This document shows, piece by piece, positions 25,081-48,900 of a stretch of 64,000 nt of DNA. The stretch is from Streptomyces sp. NBC_00341. Lineage in GTDB: Bacteria > Actinomycetota > Actinomycetes > Streptomycetales > Streptomycetaceae. Numbering within the stretch: the stretch's first letter is position 1; the number at the start of each line of letters is the position of its first letter. A program made the translations under genes and the position numbers. The stretch lies in the NCBI RefSeq assembly GCF_041435055.1, contig NZ_CP108003.1:62001-126000 (forward strand). Reading direction: 5' to 3'. Below the pieces are notes generated by a model. It was not told where the DNA came from and made no database searches. It saw only the letters and a list, made by a program, of their open reading frames with translations.

Positions 25081-25830
25081 TCATCGCAGGGCCGGCTCGT
25101 TCAGCCGTTCCCCGATGACCCGCAGGACGTCGGCGGTGTGGTCGAGCAGGTAGAAGTGACCGCCGGCGTAGGTGCGGAGCTCGAACTCGTTGTCGGTGTG
25201 CCTGCTCCAGGCGGCCACCTCGTCGTGGCTCGCCTTCGGGTCGCTGTCGCCGGCCAGGGCGGTGATGGGGCAGCTCAGCGCGGGCCCCGGCGTGTACCGG
25301 TAGGTCTCCGCCGCGCGGTAGTCGTTGCGGATGGCGGGCAGCACCATGCGCAGCAGCTCCTCGTCGCCGAACACCTTCTGGTCGGTGCCGCTGAGCCCGC
25401 GCAGTTCGCTGACCATCCCGTCGTCGTCGCGCAGGTGGACCCGCTCGTCGCGGTGGCAGGACGGAGCGCGCCGGCCGGAGGCGAACACCCGCAGCGGGAC
25501 GCGCCCCCGGCGCTCCAGCCGGGTGGCCACCTCGTATGCGAGGGTCGCGCCCATGCTGTGGCCGAAGAGCGCGAACGGGCGGTCGACGGCGGCCGTGACG
25601 GCTTCCTCCACCTGGTCCGCCAGCACCCCGAGATCATCGATCATCGGCTCGTTGCGGCGGTCCTGCCGGCCCGGGTACTGGACGGCGAGCACCTCGACGA
25701 GAGGGCTCAGCGCCTGGGCGACCGGGCGGTAGAAGGGGGCCGAGCCCCCCGCGTGCGGCAGGCACACCAACTGGACGGCCGCATCGGCGCTCGGAAAGTA
25801 GCGCCGGATCCACACATCGGTGTCGCTCAT
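25081..25830 (-). CDS. Type II (editing) thioesterase
   Basis: A 249-residue alpha/beta hydrolase of the type II thioesterase family, which clears stalled or wrongly primed acyl groups from PKS carrier domains. Seen: LVCLPHAGGSAPFYRPVA, the oxyanion region VQYPGRQDRR, the nucleophile elbow FGHSMGATLAYE with Ser92, and the catalytic histidine in YAGGHFYLL. ATG 25830 is chosen for its homology start MSDTDVWIRRYFP and an upstream purine-rich AGAGG; an in-frame start further upstream would add unrelated residues. It is the first gene of the minus-strand operon and divergent from the 2,3-dehydratase/PKS operon. Confidence 0.95.
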   Translation of the reverse strand: MSDTDVWIRRYFPSADAAVQLVCLPHAGGSAPFYRPVAQALSPLVEVLAVQYPGRQDRRNEPMIDDLGVLADQVEEAVTAAVDRPFALFGHSMGATLAYEVATRLERRGRVPLRVFASGRRAPSCHRDERVHLRDDDGMVSELRGLSGTDQKVFGDEELLRMVLPAIRNDYRAAETYRYTPGPALSCPITALAGDSDPKASHDEVAAWSRHTDNEFELRTYAGGHFYLLDHTADVLRVIGERLNEPALR

Positions 25831-26094
25831 GTCGGCCTCTTTCGTCGCGAGCACGGCCGGCATCTGGGGGAGGCGAGAGCGCGTCTCCCGTCGGCCGTTG
25901 GTGTCTAGAGAAATTGGCCGACCGCCCTGGCGGCAGCCCCTCGGCGCGGATCTGAGTGAACACCTAGACCGGCCCGGCCCGGCTGGGTCAGCTCCTGGGG
26001 CCGTGTTCACCTGGTACGCGACGCCATGGGCCGGACCCGGTCATCCCGACCGGAACAGGAGCGTCCCACCGACACACGAACCGGGGGAGACACT
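25831..26094. promoter_or_regulatory. Divergent promoter region of the PKS and sugar/export operons
   Basis: A 264-base gap, the longest in the window, between the divergent thioesterase and 2,3-dehydratase genes. It should carry the promoters of the two main operons. It contains matching half-sites GTGAACAC (25956-25963) and GTGTTCAC (26003-26010), reverse complements of each other 39 bases apart, and a TCTAGA at 25902-25907. A GGGGGAG ribosome-binding site precedes ATG 26095. No regulator gene lies in the window. Confidence 0.5.
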
Positions 26095-27474
26095 ATGCCG
26101 CTGACCACCGGGCCCGGCGTGCTTCGTCATACGGACTCGACCCTGCAGGCACGACTCGCCAGGTCGGCACGTGCCACCGGCGGTGTGGCCACCAGTCCGG
26201 AGCAGTTCGAGAAGTGGCTCGCCGAGCGCCGCGCCGCCCAGCTCCACGAGGTCAACCGGGTCCCGTTCGCGAAGCTGCGGAACTGGTCCTTCGCCGAGGG
26301 CAGCGGGCACCTGGTGCACGACAGCGGCCGTTTCTTCTCGGTGGCGGGCCTGCGCGTCGAGGTCGACGAGGGCCCTGTGCGGCAGTGGTCCCAGCCCATC
26401 ATCCTGCAGCCGGAGATAGGCCTGCTCGGCATCGCCGTACGCGAGATCGACGGCGTCCTGCACCTGCTGATGCAGGCGAAGGCGGAACCGGGCAACCCGA
26501 ACGGTGTGCAGCTCTCGCCCACCGTGCAGGCCACCAAGAGCAACTACACCGGAGTGCACCAGGGCCGGCACGTCCCCTATGTGGAGCACTTCGCCCACGC
26601 CGATCCGCGAACGGTGCTGGCCGACGTCCTCCAGTCCGAGCACGGCGCCTGGTTCTACCGCAAGCGCAACCGCAACATGGTCATCGAGATCGGACCCGAC
26701 GTCGAGGCGGGCGAGGACTTCTGCTGGCTGACGCTGGGACAGGTCCGCGAACAACTGCGCATCGACCACCGGGTGAACATGGACGCCCGCACCGTGCTGT
26801 CCTGCCTCCCCGGGGCCGTCACTGCGGACGGCAGTCTGCACACCGACACCGAGATCCTCAGCTGGATCACCTCCAACCAGGCCGTCCACGACGTGGACAC
26901 CACCGTCGTCGGCCTGCGCGATCTGCCCGGCTGGCACCAGTCGGACCGGGCGATCAGCCATGAGGACGGGCTCTTCTTCAGCGTCATCGGCGTGGACGTC
27001 GTCGCCAACAGCCGGGAAGTCGGCGGCTGGACCCAGCCGTTGATCGAACCGTACGGGGTCGGCGTGGCCGCCCTGCTGGTCAAGCGGTTCGGCGGGGTGC
27101 TGCACGTGCTGCTGCGCGCCCGCATCGAACCCGGATACATCGACGCCATCGAACTCGCCCCGACCGTGCAGGGCACCCCGGAGAACCACGCCCACCTGGG
27201 CGGCGACGTCCACGACCAGCTGATCGACGTGCAACGCCGCCGCGGCACCGACCGGGTGCTGTTCGACGCCGAGATGTCGGAGGAGGGCGGCCGCTTCTAC
27301 CACTCCCGCAGCCGTTACATGATCATCGAGGTGGGCGACGACCACCCGGACGAGGAACCGCCCGGCTTCGTGTGGACGGCGCTGCCCCAGATCACCTGGC
27401 TGCTCCAGCACCGGCACTACCTCAATGTGCAGGCCCGCAGCCTCATCGCCTGTCTGCACGCCTGCACGGACTGA
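26095..27474 (+). CDS. NDP-hexose 2,3-dehydratase
   Basis: Eliminates the C2 hydroxyl from dTDP-4-keto-6-deoxyglucose, the entry step to 2-deoxysugars (EryBVI/TylCVI/OleV family). The protein is 459 residues and, as is normal for the family, built of two homologous halves. Half one carries FFSVAGLRVEV, QPIILQPEIGLLGI and VQLSPTVQAT. Half two repeats these as FFSVIGVDVVA, QPLIEPYGVGVAAL and IELAPTVQGT. ATG 26095 follows GGGGGAG; the frame is open upstream to about 26026 but without homology. The 3-ketoreductase that normally follows in this pathway is not in the window, so at least one later sugar gene must lie elsewhere. It heads the PKS operon. Confidence 0.94.
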   Translation: MPLTTGPGVLRHTDSTLQARLARSARATGGVATSPEQFEKWLAERRAAQLHEVNRVPFAKLRNWSFAEGSGHLVHDSGRFFSVAGLRVEVDEGPVRQWSQPIILQPEIGLLGIAVREIDGVLHLLMQAKAEPGNPNGVQLSPTVQATKSNYTGVHQGRHVPYVEHFAHADPRTVLADVLQSEHGAWFYRKRNRNMVIEIGPDVEAGEDFCWLTLGQVREQLRIDHRVNMDARTVLSCLPGAVTADGSLHTDTEILSWITSNQAVHDVDTTVVGLRDLPGWHQSDRAISHEDGLFFSVIGVDVVANSREVGGWTQPLIEPYGVGVAALLVKRFGGVLHVLLRARIEPGYIDAIELAPTVQGTPENHAHLGGDVHDQLIDVQRRRGTDRVLFDAEMSEEGGRFYHSRSRYMIIEVGDDHPDEEPPGFVWTALPQITWLLQHRHYLNVQARSLIACLHACTD

Positions 27475-27531
27475 TCCGTCGGTCATCCGACACCGCGCCG
27501 TCACGATCCCGGCAGACAGAAGGGGCATCCC

Positions 27532-27777
27532 ATGAACGGAAACATGGAGCGGACCGAGGAAAGCCGCACAGTCCGGGTGACGTTGGTCGGTGGTCCGGCC
27601 GACTTCCCCCAGTCCCGGCGGACGATCCACGTCAGTGAGTCCGAGGCACAGCAGAAGATCAAGATCAAGTACTACGGCGGCTACCAGCACTTCGAGCCCT
27701 CCGGCGAACTGGCCGCCATCAGGGGCCTGTCGTCAAGGACCTTCCGCTGGACCGGTTTCACCAAAATCGCGGAATAG
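27532..27777 (+). CDS. Small DUF5988-like protein
   Basis: An 81-residue protein of unknown function. The body matches, from memory, small actinomycete proteins annotated DUF5988: LVGGPADFPQSRRTIHV, a basic IKIKYYGGYQHFEPSGE, and a C-terminal FRWTGFTKIAE. No signal, membrane span or cysteine pair. ATG 27532 lies about 6 bases after AGAAGGGG. It sits 57 bases after the 2,3-dehydratase stop and 18 bases before the first PKS gene, so it is in the PKS operon. Similar small genes occur in PKS/NRPS clusters, but no role is established that I know of. Confidence 0.78.
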   Translation: MNGNMERTEESRTVRVTLVGGPADFPQSRRTIHVSESEAQQKIKIKYYGGYQHFEPSGELAAIRGLSSRTFRWTGFTKIAE

Positions 27778-27795
27778 GCGGGAGCAGCGCGCCCT

Positions 27796-39896
<12,101 letters not shown>

Positions 39897-39900
<4 letters not shown>

Positions 39901-42900
39901 GCAGTGGCGCGAACGAACAGCGGCTGCGGGACTATCTGAACCGAGTCACTGCGGATCTGCAGGCGACCCGCCGAAGGGTCCGGGAGCTGGAGGACAAGCA
40001 GCGCGAGCCCATCGCGATCGTCTCGATGGGCTGCCGCTTCCCTGGTGCCGACACTCCCGAGGAGTTCTGGGACCTGATCGCGGCCGGCGCCGACCTCGTC
40101 GGTGACCTGCCCGCAGACCGCGGCTGGGACCTGGAGCACCTCTACCACCCGGACCCCGCCCACCCGGGCACCAGCTACACCCGGCACGGCGCGTTCCTGC
40201 ACGGCGCCGCCGAGTTCGACGCCGGGTTCTTCGGCATCTCGCCGCGCGAGGCCCTCGCCATGGACCCGCAGCAGCGGCTCCTCCTGGAGACCTCCTGGGA
40301 GGTCGTCGAACGGGCGGGCATCGACGCGGAGAGCCTGCGCGGTGAACGCGCGGGCGTCTTCGTCGGAGCGAGTCACCAGGGCTACGGCGCTTCGGTGCGG
40401 ACGGCACCGGACGGTGTCGAGGGCCATCTGCTGACCGGTGGTTCGGGCGCCGTCCTGTCAGGACGCATCGCCTACACCCTGGGCCTGGAAGGGCCCGCCG
40501 TCACCGTCGACACCATGTGCTCGTCCTCCCTGGTCGCGCTGCACCTCGCGGTGCAGGCGCTGCGCAACGACGAGTGCTCCCTGGCCCTCGCGGCCGGCGC
40601 CACCGTGATGGGCTCGACCCGCAACTTCACCGAGTTCAGCCGGCAGTCCGGACTCGCGGTCGACGGCCGGGTCAAGGCCTTCTCCGACGACGCGGACGGC
40701 ACCGGCTGGGGCGAGGGCATCGGCGTCCTGCTCCTGGAACGCCTGTCGGACGCACAGCGCAACGGCCACCGCGTACTGGCCGTGGTGCGCGGCACCGCCA
40801 CCAACCAGGACGGCGCGTCGAACGGCCTGACGGCGCCCAACGGCCCCTCGCAGCAGCGGGTGATCCGGCAGGCGCTGGCCAACTCCGATGTCGCCGCGTC
40901 CGAGGTGGACGCGGTCGAGGCGCACGGCACCGGCACCTCGCTCGGCGACCCGATCGAGGCGCAGGCGCTGCTCGCCACGTACGGCCAGGGCCGTGCCGAC
41001 GACCAGCCGCTGTGGCTCGCCTCCGTCAAGTCCAACATCGGCCACACCCAGGCGGCCTCCGGCATCGCCGGGGTCATCAAGATGGTGCTGGCGATGCGGC
41101 ACGGGCTGCTGCCCAGAACACTGCACGCGCAGCACCCTTCGACGCATGTGGACTGGTCGGCCGGTGCGGTCGAACTGCTCTCGGAGGAGCGGGACTGGGC
41201 CCCGGGCGACCGGCCCAGGCGGGCCGGGGTGTCGTCGTTCGGCGCCAGCGGGACGAACGCGCACGTGATCATCGAGGAGGCGCCGGAGCAGGCCGGGGCC
41301 GAGGCCGCCCCGCGCCGGGCGGATCTGCCGCTCGTCCCGTGGCTGGTGTCCGCGAGGACGGCGTCCGCGCTGCCCGCGCAGGCCGAACGGCTGGCGTCCG
41401 CGGTCGGCGGACTGGACCCGGCGGACGTGGGCCTGTCGCTGGCCGTCGCCCGTACCGGACTGGAGCACCGGGCGGTCGTGCTCGGCGCGGACACGGACGA
41501 ACTGCGCACCCGGCTGGCGGCGCTGGCGGCGGGCGGACCCGTCGCGGGCGTGGTGTCCGGGCTCGCCGGTGACGGTCTGACCGGGTTCGTGTTCTCGGGC
41601 CAGGGCGGCCAGCGGGCCGGCATGGGCCGGGAACTGGCCGAGGCCTTCCCGGTGTTCGCAGCCGCTCTGGACGAGGTGTGCGCGTACTTCGACGGTCTGC
41701 GCGAAGTGATGTTCACCGACGCGGAGGCGCTGAAGACCACCGGCTGGGCGCAGCCCGCGCTGTTCGCCGTCGAGGTGGCGCTGTTCCGGCTGGTCGAGTC
41801 GTGGGGTGTCAGGCCGGACTACCTGGTCGGCCACTCGGTGGGTGAGCTGGCCGCCGCGCACGTGTCCGGTGTGCTGTCCCTGCCCGACGCGTGCCGGCTG
41901 GTCGCCGCCCGCGCCGAACTGATGCAGGCACTGCCCGCCGGCGGTGCGATGCGGGCGGTCCGGGCGACGCTCGACGAGGTCACACCCCTGCTGGTCGAGG
42001 GCGTATCGGTGGCGGCGGTCAACGCCCCCGGCCAGGTGGTCCTGTCCGGCACCGCCGAGGCCGTCGAAGCGGTGGCCGCTCTCCTGCCCGACCGGCAGAG
42101 CCGCCGTCTGGAGGTCAGCCACGCCTTCCACTCGGCCCTGATGGAGCCGATGCTGGCCCGGTTCACCGAGGCCGCGGCGGAGCTGACGTACGGAAGTCCG
42201 CGCATCCCGATCGTCTCCACGCTGACGAGCGAGCCGGTCACGGAGTTCACCGCGGCCTACTGGGCGGACCAGGTCCGGGGCACGGTCCGCTTCGCCGACG
42301 CCGTCACCCGCCTGAAGGCCCTCGGCGTCACCCGATTCGTCGAACTCGGCCCCGACGCCGGCCTGATCGGCGCGATCGACGAGACGTACGGCGGTGACGC
42401 CGTCGCCGTCCCCCTCCTGCACCGCAAGCGCCCCGAACCGGCCAGCACGGTCGCGGCCCTGGCCCACCTGTGGGCGGACGGCGCCCACGTCGACTGGGCG
42501 GCCTACTTCGCCCCGGCCGGTGCGCAGACCACCGACCTCCCCACCTACGCCTTCCAGCGCGCCCACTACTGGCTGGAGGACGAGAACGCACCCGTGCGCG
42601 CGACATCCGCGCTCGACTCCTGGCGCTACGGCGTCGACTGGGTGCCGAGTCCGGCCCGCGCCGCGGCCGGGCTCTTCGGCCGCTGGCTGCTGGTGACCTC
42701 GGCAGCACAGCAGGACCGTGACGTGTCGGCCGGGCTGATCAGCCACAGCCTGCGCGAACGCGGTGCGCAGGTCACCGAGCTGCGGCTCACCGCGGACCTC
42801 GACCGGGAGCAGCTGGGCACGCTCCTGGCCGAGCACCCCGACGCGACCGGGGTGCTCTCCCTGCTGGCCCTCGACGAGAACCCGCACCCCGAGCGGCCCG

Positions 42901-45900
42901 CACTCTCCACCGGCCTGGCGCTCAACGTCCTGCTGACGCAGGCGCTGGCCGACCTGGACACACCGGTACCGGTCTGGCTGTGCACCCAGGACGCGGTCTC
43001 GGCGGCCGACGGTGACCGGGTCGGCCATCCCGTACAGGGAAGCAGCTGGGGTCTCGGGCTGGTGTCCGGCCTGGAGTTCCCGCAGTGGTGGGGCGGCCTG
43101 GCCGATCTGCCCGAGGCATTCACGGAGCAGGACGCCGACTGCCTGGCGGCGGTGGTCGCCGCAGGCGGACCGGAGGACCAGTTCGCGATCCGTTCGGGTG
43201 CGGCGCTGCTGCGCCGGCTGCGGCGTTCTCCGCTGGAGGGCGCCGCCGCGGAGCCGTGGCGGACGAGCGGTACGGCGCTGATCACCGGCGGTACCGGCGG
43301 CCTGGGCGCGCACACGGCCCGCTGGCTGGCCGAGGCCGGTGCCGAACACCTGGTGCTGACCTCCCGGCGCGGACCGGACGCCCCCGGCGCCCCCGAACTC
43401 GCCGAAGAACTCGGCGCCCTGGGCGTCAGGGTGACCATCGCGGCCTGCGACACATCCGACTACCCGGCACTGGCCCGGCTCGTCGAGCGGATCGAGGCGG
43501 ACGGCCCACCGATCAGAACAGTCGTGCACAGCGCGGGAACCGGCGGTACCGCCCCGCTCACCGGCACGGACCTGGCGGAGTTCGAGACCGGCGCGCAGGT
43601 GAAGCTGGCGGGGACGGCCAACCTCGACCGGATCTTCGACCGCACGGAACTCGACGCGTTCATCCTGTACTCCTCCGTCGCGGCCGTCTGGGGCGCCGGC
43701 GGCCACGGCTCCTACGCGGCCGGCAACGCCTACCTCGACTCGGTCACCCGCAGCCGGCGCGCCCGCGGCCTGGCCGGGACCACGATCGCCTGGGGCCTGT
43801 GGTCCGCGGACGACGGCAGCGGACTGGGCGGCACCGTTGACCGCGACTCGCTCAACTGGCACGGCCTGGCGGCCATGGCACCCCGGACCGCGATCGCCGG
43901 ACTGCGGCAGGTCATGGCCGACGACCGGGAGTTCCTCGCCATAGGCGACGTGGACTGGGACGCCTTCACCCCCGCGTACACGGCCACCCGTCCGCGCCCC
44001 CTGATCGAGGGCATACCGGAGGCCCGCGCCGTCCTGGAGGGCGACCCGGGCACCGAGGACGACCACACCCGGACCACCGAGGCGAACAGCCTGCGGGAGC
44101 GCCTGCGCCCGCTCCCCGCGGAGGACCGCGAGACCGCGCTGCGCGACCTCGTACGGGCCCACGCGGCGACGGTCCTCGGACACACGTCCCCGGACGCCAT
44201 CGAGGAGGGGCGGCCGCTGCGCGACCTCGGCTTCGACTCGCTGCTCGCGGTCGAGCTGCGCAACGCCCTGACCACGGCGACCGGCCTGAAGCTCGCCACC
44301 ACACTCGTCTTCGACCACCCGAACGTCACCCGCCTCGCACAGCACCTGCACGCCACCCTCTTCGGTGAACAGCCCGGCTTCGAGCCCGCCATCGCACAGA
44401 TCTCCGCCGACGCGGCCGACAACGACGACGCCGTCGCGATCATCGGGATGGGCTGCCGCTTCCCCGGCGGGATCGCCGGGCCCGAGGACCTGTGGCGCCT
44501 CGTCACGGCGGGCGACGAGGTCCTCAGCGGATTCCCCGACAACCGGGGCTGGGACCTCGGCCGGCTGTTCAGCTCCGACCCGGACGACGAGGGGCACTCG
44601 TACGTCCGCTCGGGCGGCTTCCTTCAGGACGCGGGCTCCTTCGACCCGGACTTCTTCGGCATCTCGCCCCGCGAGGCCCTCGCCATGGACCCGCAGCAGC
44701 GGCTGCTCCTCGAAACGTCGTGGGAGGCGATCGAGCACGGCCGCATCGACCCGCACAGCCTGCGCGGCAGCGAGTGCGGTGTGTTCGTCGGCGTCGGTCA
44801 CGGCGGCTACGGCACGGGCCTGCGCCAGCTCCCGGAGGGAGTGGAGGGCCACCTCCTCACCGGCTCGATCACGAGCATCGCCTCCGGGCGCATCTCGTAC
44901 ACCCTGGGACTGGAGGGCCCGGCCGTCACCGTCGACACCGGATGCTCCTCCGCCCTGGTGGCCCTGCGCCTGGCCTCCCAGGCACTGCTGTCCGGGGAGT
45001 GCTCGATGGCGCTCGCCGGAGCGGCCTCCATCGGCTCCTCACCGCTCGGGTTCATCGGGTTCAGCCGCCAGCGCGGCCTCGCCGAGGACGGCCGTTCCAA
45101 GGCCTTCTCCGAGGACGCCGACGGCATGGGGATCTCGGAGGGCGCCGGGGTCTTCGTCCTGGAACGGCTGTCGGCGGCCCGGCGCAACGGCCACCGCGTC
45201 CTTGCCGTCATCCGGGGCAGCGCGATCAACCAGGACGGCGCGTCGAACGGTCTGACGGCGCCCAACGGCCCGGCGCAGCAGCGGGTGATCCGGCAGGCAC
45301 TGGCCAATGCCGGACTGACCTCCGCCGACGTCGATGTCGTGGAGGCGCACGGTACGGGCACCTCGCTGGGTGACCCGATCGAGGCGCAGGCGCTGCTGGC
45401 CACCTATGGCCAGGACCGCCCGGAGGACCGGCCGCTGTGGCTCGGCTCCGTCAAGTCCAACCTCGGCCACACCCAGGCCGCCGCCGGTGTCGCCGGCGTC
45501 ATGAAGATGATCCTCGCGATGCACCACGGCGAACTGCCGAGAACGCTGCACGCGGACAACCCGTCGTCGCACGTGGACTGGTCGGCGGGCGCGGTGGAGC
45601 TGCTCTCCGAGGCGCGGGAGTGGCCGCACGTGGACCGGCCCCGGCGTGCGGGCGTGTCGGCGTTCGGGGTGAGCGGCACGAACGCGCACCTCATCCTGGA
45701 GCAGGCACCGGAACCGGACGACGAGACCGGCTCGGGAACGCTGTCGCCTTCGGTGGTGCCGTGGATTCTGTCGGGGCGGAGTGCTGCCGCGCTGCGGGGT
45801 CAGGCCGAGGCGCTGCGTCCGCTGGCGGACGGCACTGATCCGGTGGGTGTCGGGTGGTCGTTGGTGTCGTCCCGGGCGCGGTTCGAGCATCGGGCGGTTG

Positions 45901-48900
45901 TGGTGGGGGAGCCGGTGTCCGCTCTGGCTGCGTTGGCTGTGGGTGAGCCTTCGGGTCGGGTGGTGTCCGGGGTGGTGGGTCCGGTGGGTCGGACGGTGTT
46001 TGTGTTCCCTGGTCAGGGGGCGCAGTGGGCGGGTATGGCGGTCGAGTTGGCGGAGTCGTCGCCGGTGTTCGCGGCGCGGCTGGCGGAGTGTGAGTCGGCG
46101 TTGTCCGCGTATGTGGACTGGTCGTTGACGGATGTGTTGCGTGGTGTGCCGGGTGCTGCGTCGTTGGATGCGGTGGATGTGGTGCAGCCGGTGTCGTTTG
46201 CGGTGATGGTGTCGTTGGCGGCGTTGTGGCGTTCGTTCGGTGTGGTGCCGGCTGCGGTGGTGGGGCATTCGCAGGGTGAGATCGCTGCGGCGTGTGTGGC
46301 GGGGGTGTTGTCGTTGGAGGATGCGGCGCGGGTGGTGTGCCTGCGGAGCCGGGCGATTGCTGCGGTGGCGGGTGCGGGCGGGATGGCGTCGGTGGCGGCG
46401 TCGGTGGAGCGGGTGGAGGAGTTGCTCGGGTCGTGGGCGGGCCGGGTGTCGGTGGCTGCGGTGAATGGTCCGTCGCAGGTGGTGGTCTCGGGTGAGGCCG
46501 TTGCTCTGGATGAGCTGGTTGCCGAGTGCAAGGGGCAGGGGTTGCGGGCGCGGCGGATCGCGGTGGATTACGCCTCGCATTCCGCTGCGATGGATGTGCT
46601 GGAGGCGGATCTGGCGGTCGAGCTGGCCGGGATCTCCCCGCGTGCGGGTGATGTTCCGTTGCTGTCGACGGTGACCGGTGAGTTCGTGGACGGTTCCGGG
46701 ATGGATGGCGGGTACTGGTTCACGAACCTGCGTTCGCGGGTCCGGTTCTCCGAGGCGATCGAGAAGCTGAGCGGGGAGGGTTACGGCGTCTTCGTCGAGG
46801 CCTCCTCGCACCCCGTACTGACGGCTGCGGTCCAGGAGATCGCGGAAGGGGCGGACGAGGACGCCGACGCTGAGCCGGGTGTGGTCACCGGTTCGCTGCG
46901 CCGGGATGACGGGGGCCTGGACCGCTTCCTGGCCGGTGTCGCCGAGCTGTGGGTGCGCGGCGTGGACGTCGACTGGGCGGCCGCCTTCCCCGACGACGCA
47001 CGGCCCGCGACCGTCGACCTGCCCACGTACGCCTTCCAGCGCGGGCACTACTGGCTGGAGGACGAGGCCACCGGCACGGTGAGCGAAGCGGGCGTGATGG
47101 ACGCGGAGTTCTGGGAAGCCGTCGGCAGCGGCGACACCCGTGCCTTCGCCGATGAGCTGGGCGTGGGCGAGGACGCCTCGCTGAGCACGATGCTCCCCGC
47201 CCTGCACGCATGGCGGATGCGACGGGCCGAGCGGTCCGTCCTGGACTCCTGGCGCTACGGCGTCGACTGGGTGCCGAGTCCGGCCCGCGCCGCGGCCGGG
47301 CTCTCGGGCCGCTGGCTGCTGGTGACCTCGGCAGCACAGCCGGACCGTGACGTGTCGGTCGAACTGATCAGCCACAGCCTGCGCGAACGCGGCGCGGCGG
47401 TGGCCGAGTTGGTGCTCACCGCGGACCTCGACCGGGAGCAGCTCGGTGCGCTGCTGGCCGAGCAGCCGGACGTGACCGGGGTGATCTCCCTGCTCGCCTT
47501 CGACGAGAGCGGGTACCCCGGCCGGCCGGCGCTCACCGGAGGACTCGCGCTCAACGTGCTGCTGATGCAGGCCCTGGCCGACTGGGACCGGCGTATCTCG
47601 GTCTGGATGTGCACCCAGGACGCGGTCTCGGCGGCCGGAGGTGACCGGGTCGGTCATCCCGTACAGGGAAGCAGCTGGGGTCTCGGGCTGGTCTTCGGCC
47701 TGGAGTTCCCGCAGTGGTGGGGCGGCCTGGTCGACCTCTCCGAGGGGTTCACGGAGCGGGATGCCGACTGCCTGGCGGCGACCGTCGCCGCAGGTGGTGC
47801 GGAGGACCAGTTCGCGATCCGTTCGGGTGCGGCGCTGCTGCGCCGGCTGCGGCGTTCTCCGCTGGAGGGCGCCGCCGCGGAGCCGTGGCGGACGAGCGGT
47901 ACGGCGTTGATCACCGGCGGTACCGGCGGCCTGGGTGCGCACACGGCCCGCTGGCTGGCCGAGGCCGGTGCCGAACACCTGGTGCTGACCTCCCGGCGCG
48001 GACCGGACACGGCCGGTGTGCCCGAACTCGTCGAGGAGCTCGGCGCTCTGGGCGTCAGGGTGACGGTCGCGACGTGCGACGTCTGCGACTACGAGGACCT
48101 GGCGCGACTCGTGGAGCGGATCGAGGCGGACGGGCCGCCGATCCGAACGGTCATCCACTGCGCGGGCGTCGGCCACCTCGCCTCACTGACCGGGACGAAC
48201 CTGGCCGAGTTCGAGGCCGGCGCGGAGGCGAAGCTGGCCGGGACCGCCAACCTCGACCGGATCTTCGACCGCGACGGCCTGGACGCGTTCATCCTGTACT
48301 CCTCCGTGGCGGCGCTCTGGGGTGCCGGCGAACACGGCTCCTACTCGGCGGGCAACGCCTACCTCGACTCGGTCACCCGCAGCCGGCGCGCCCGAGGGCT
48401 CACCGGAACCACGATCGCCTGGGGCCTGTGGTCCGCCGACGACGGCGGCATGGCGGGCAAGGTCGACCCCGGCTCGCTCAACTGGCGCGGTCTGACGTTC
48501 ATGGCGCCGCAGACCGCCATCGCCGGGCTGCGACAGGCGATGGCGGACGACGAGGAGTTCCTCGCCATCGGTGACGTGAACTGGGACTCCTTCACCCCCG
48601 CGTTCACCGCCATGCGCGCACGGCCCCTGCTCGACGGCATTCCGGAGGTCCGCGCCTTCCTGGAGCGCAACGGCGGTACCGACGACGACACGCCGTCGGC
48701 CGACGAGAACTCCCTGCGGGAGCGGCTGCGACCGCTCTCCGCCGACGACCGCGAGCGCGCGCTGCGCGATCTCGTACGGTCGCACGCGGCCGGAGTCCTC
48801 GGACACGCGTCGCCGGACGCCATCGAGGAGGGGCGGCCGCTGCGCGACCTCGGCTTCGACTCGCTGCTCGCGGTGGCGTTGCGCAACGCCCTGCGCACCG

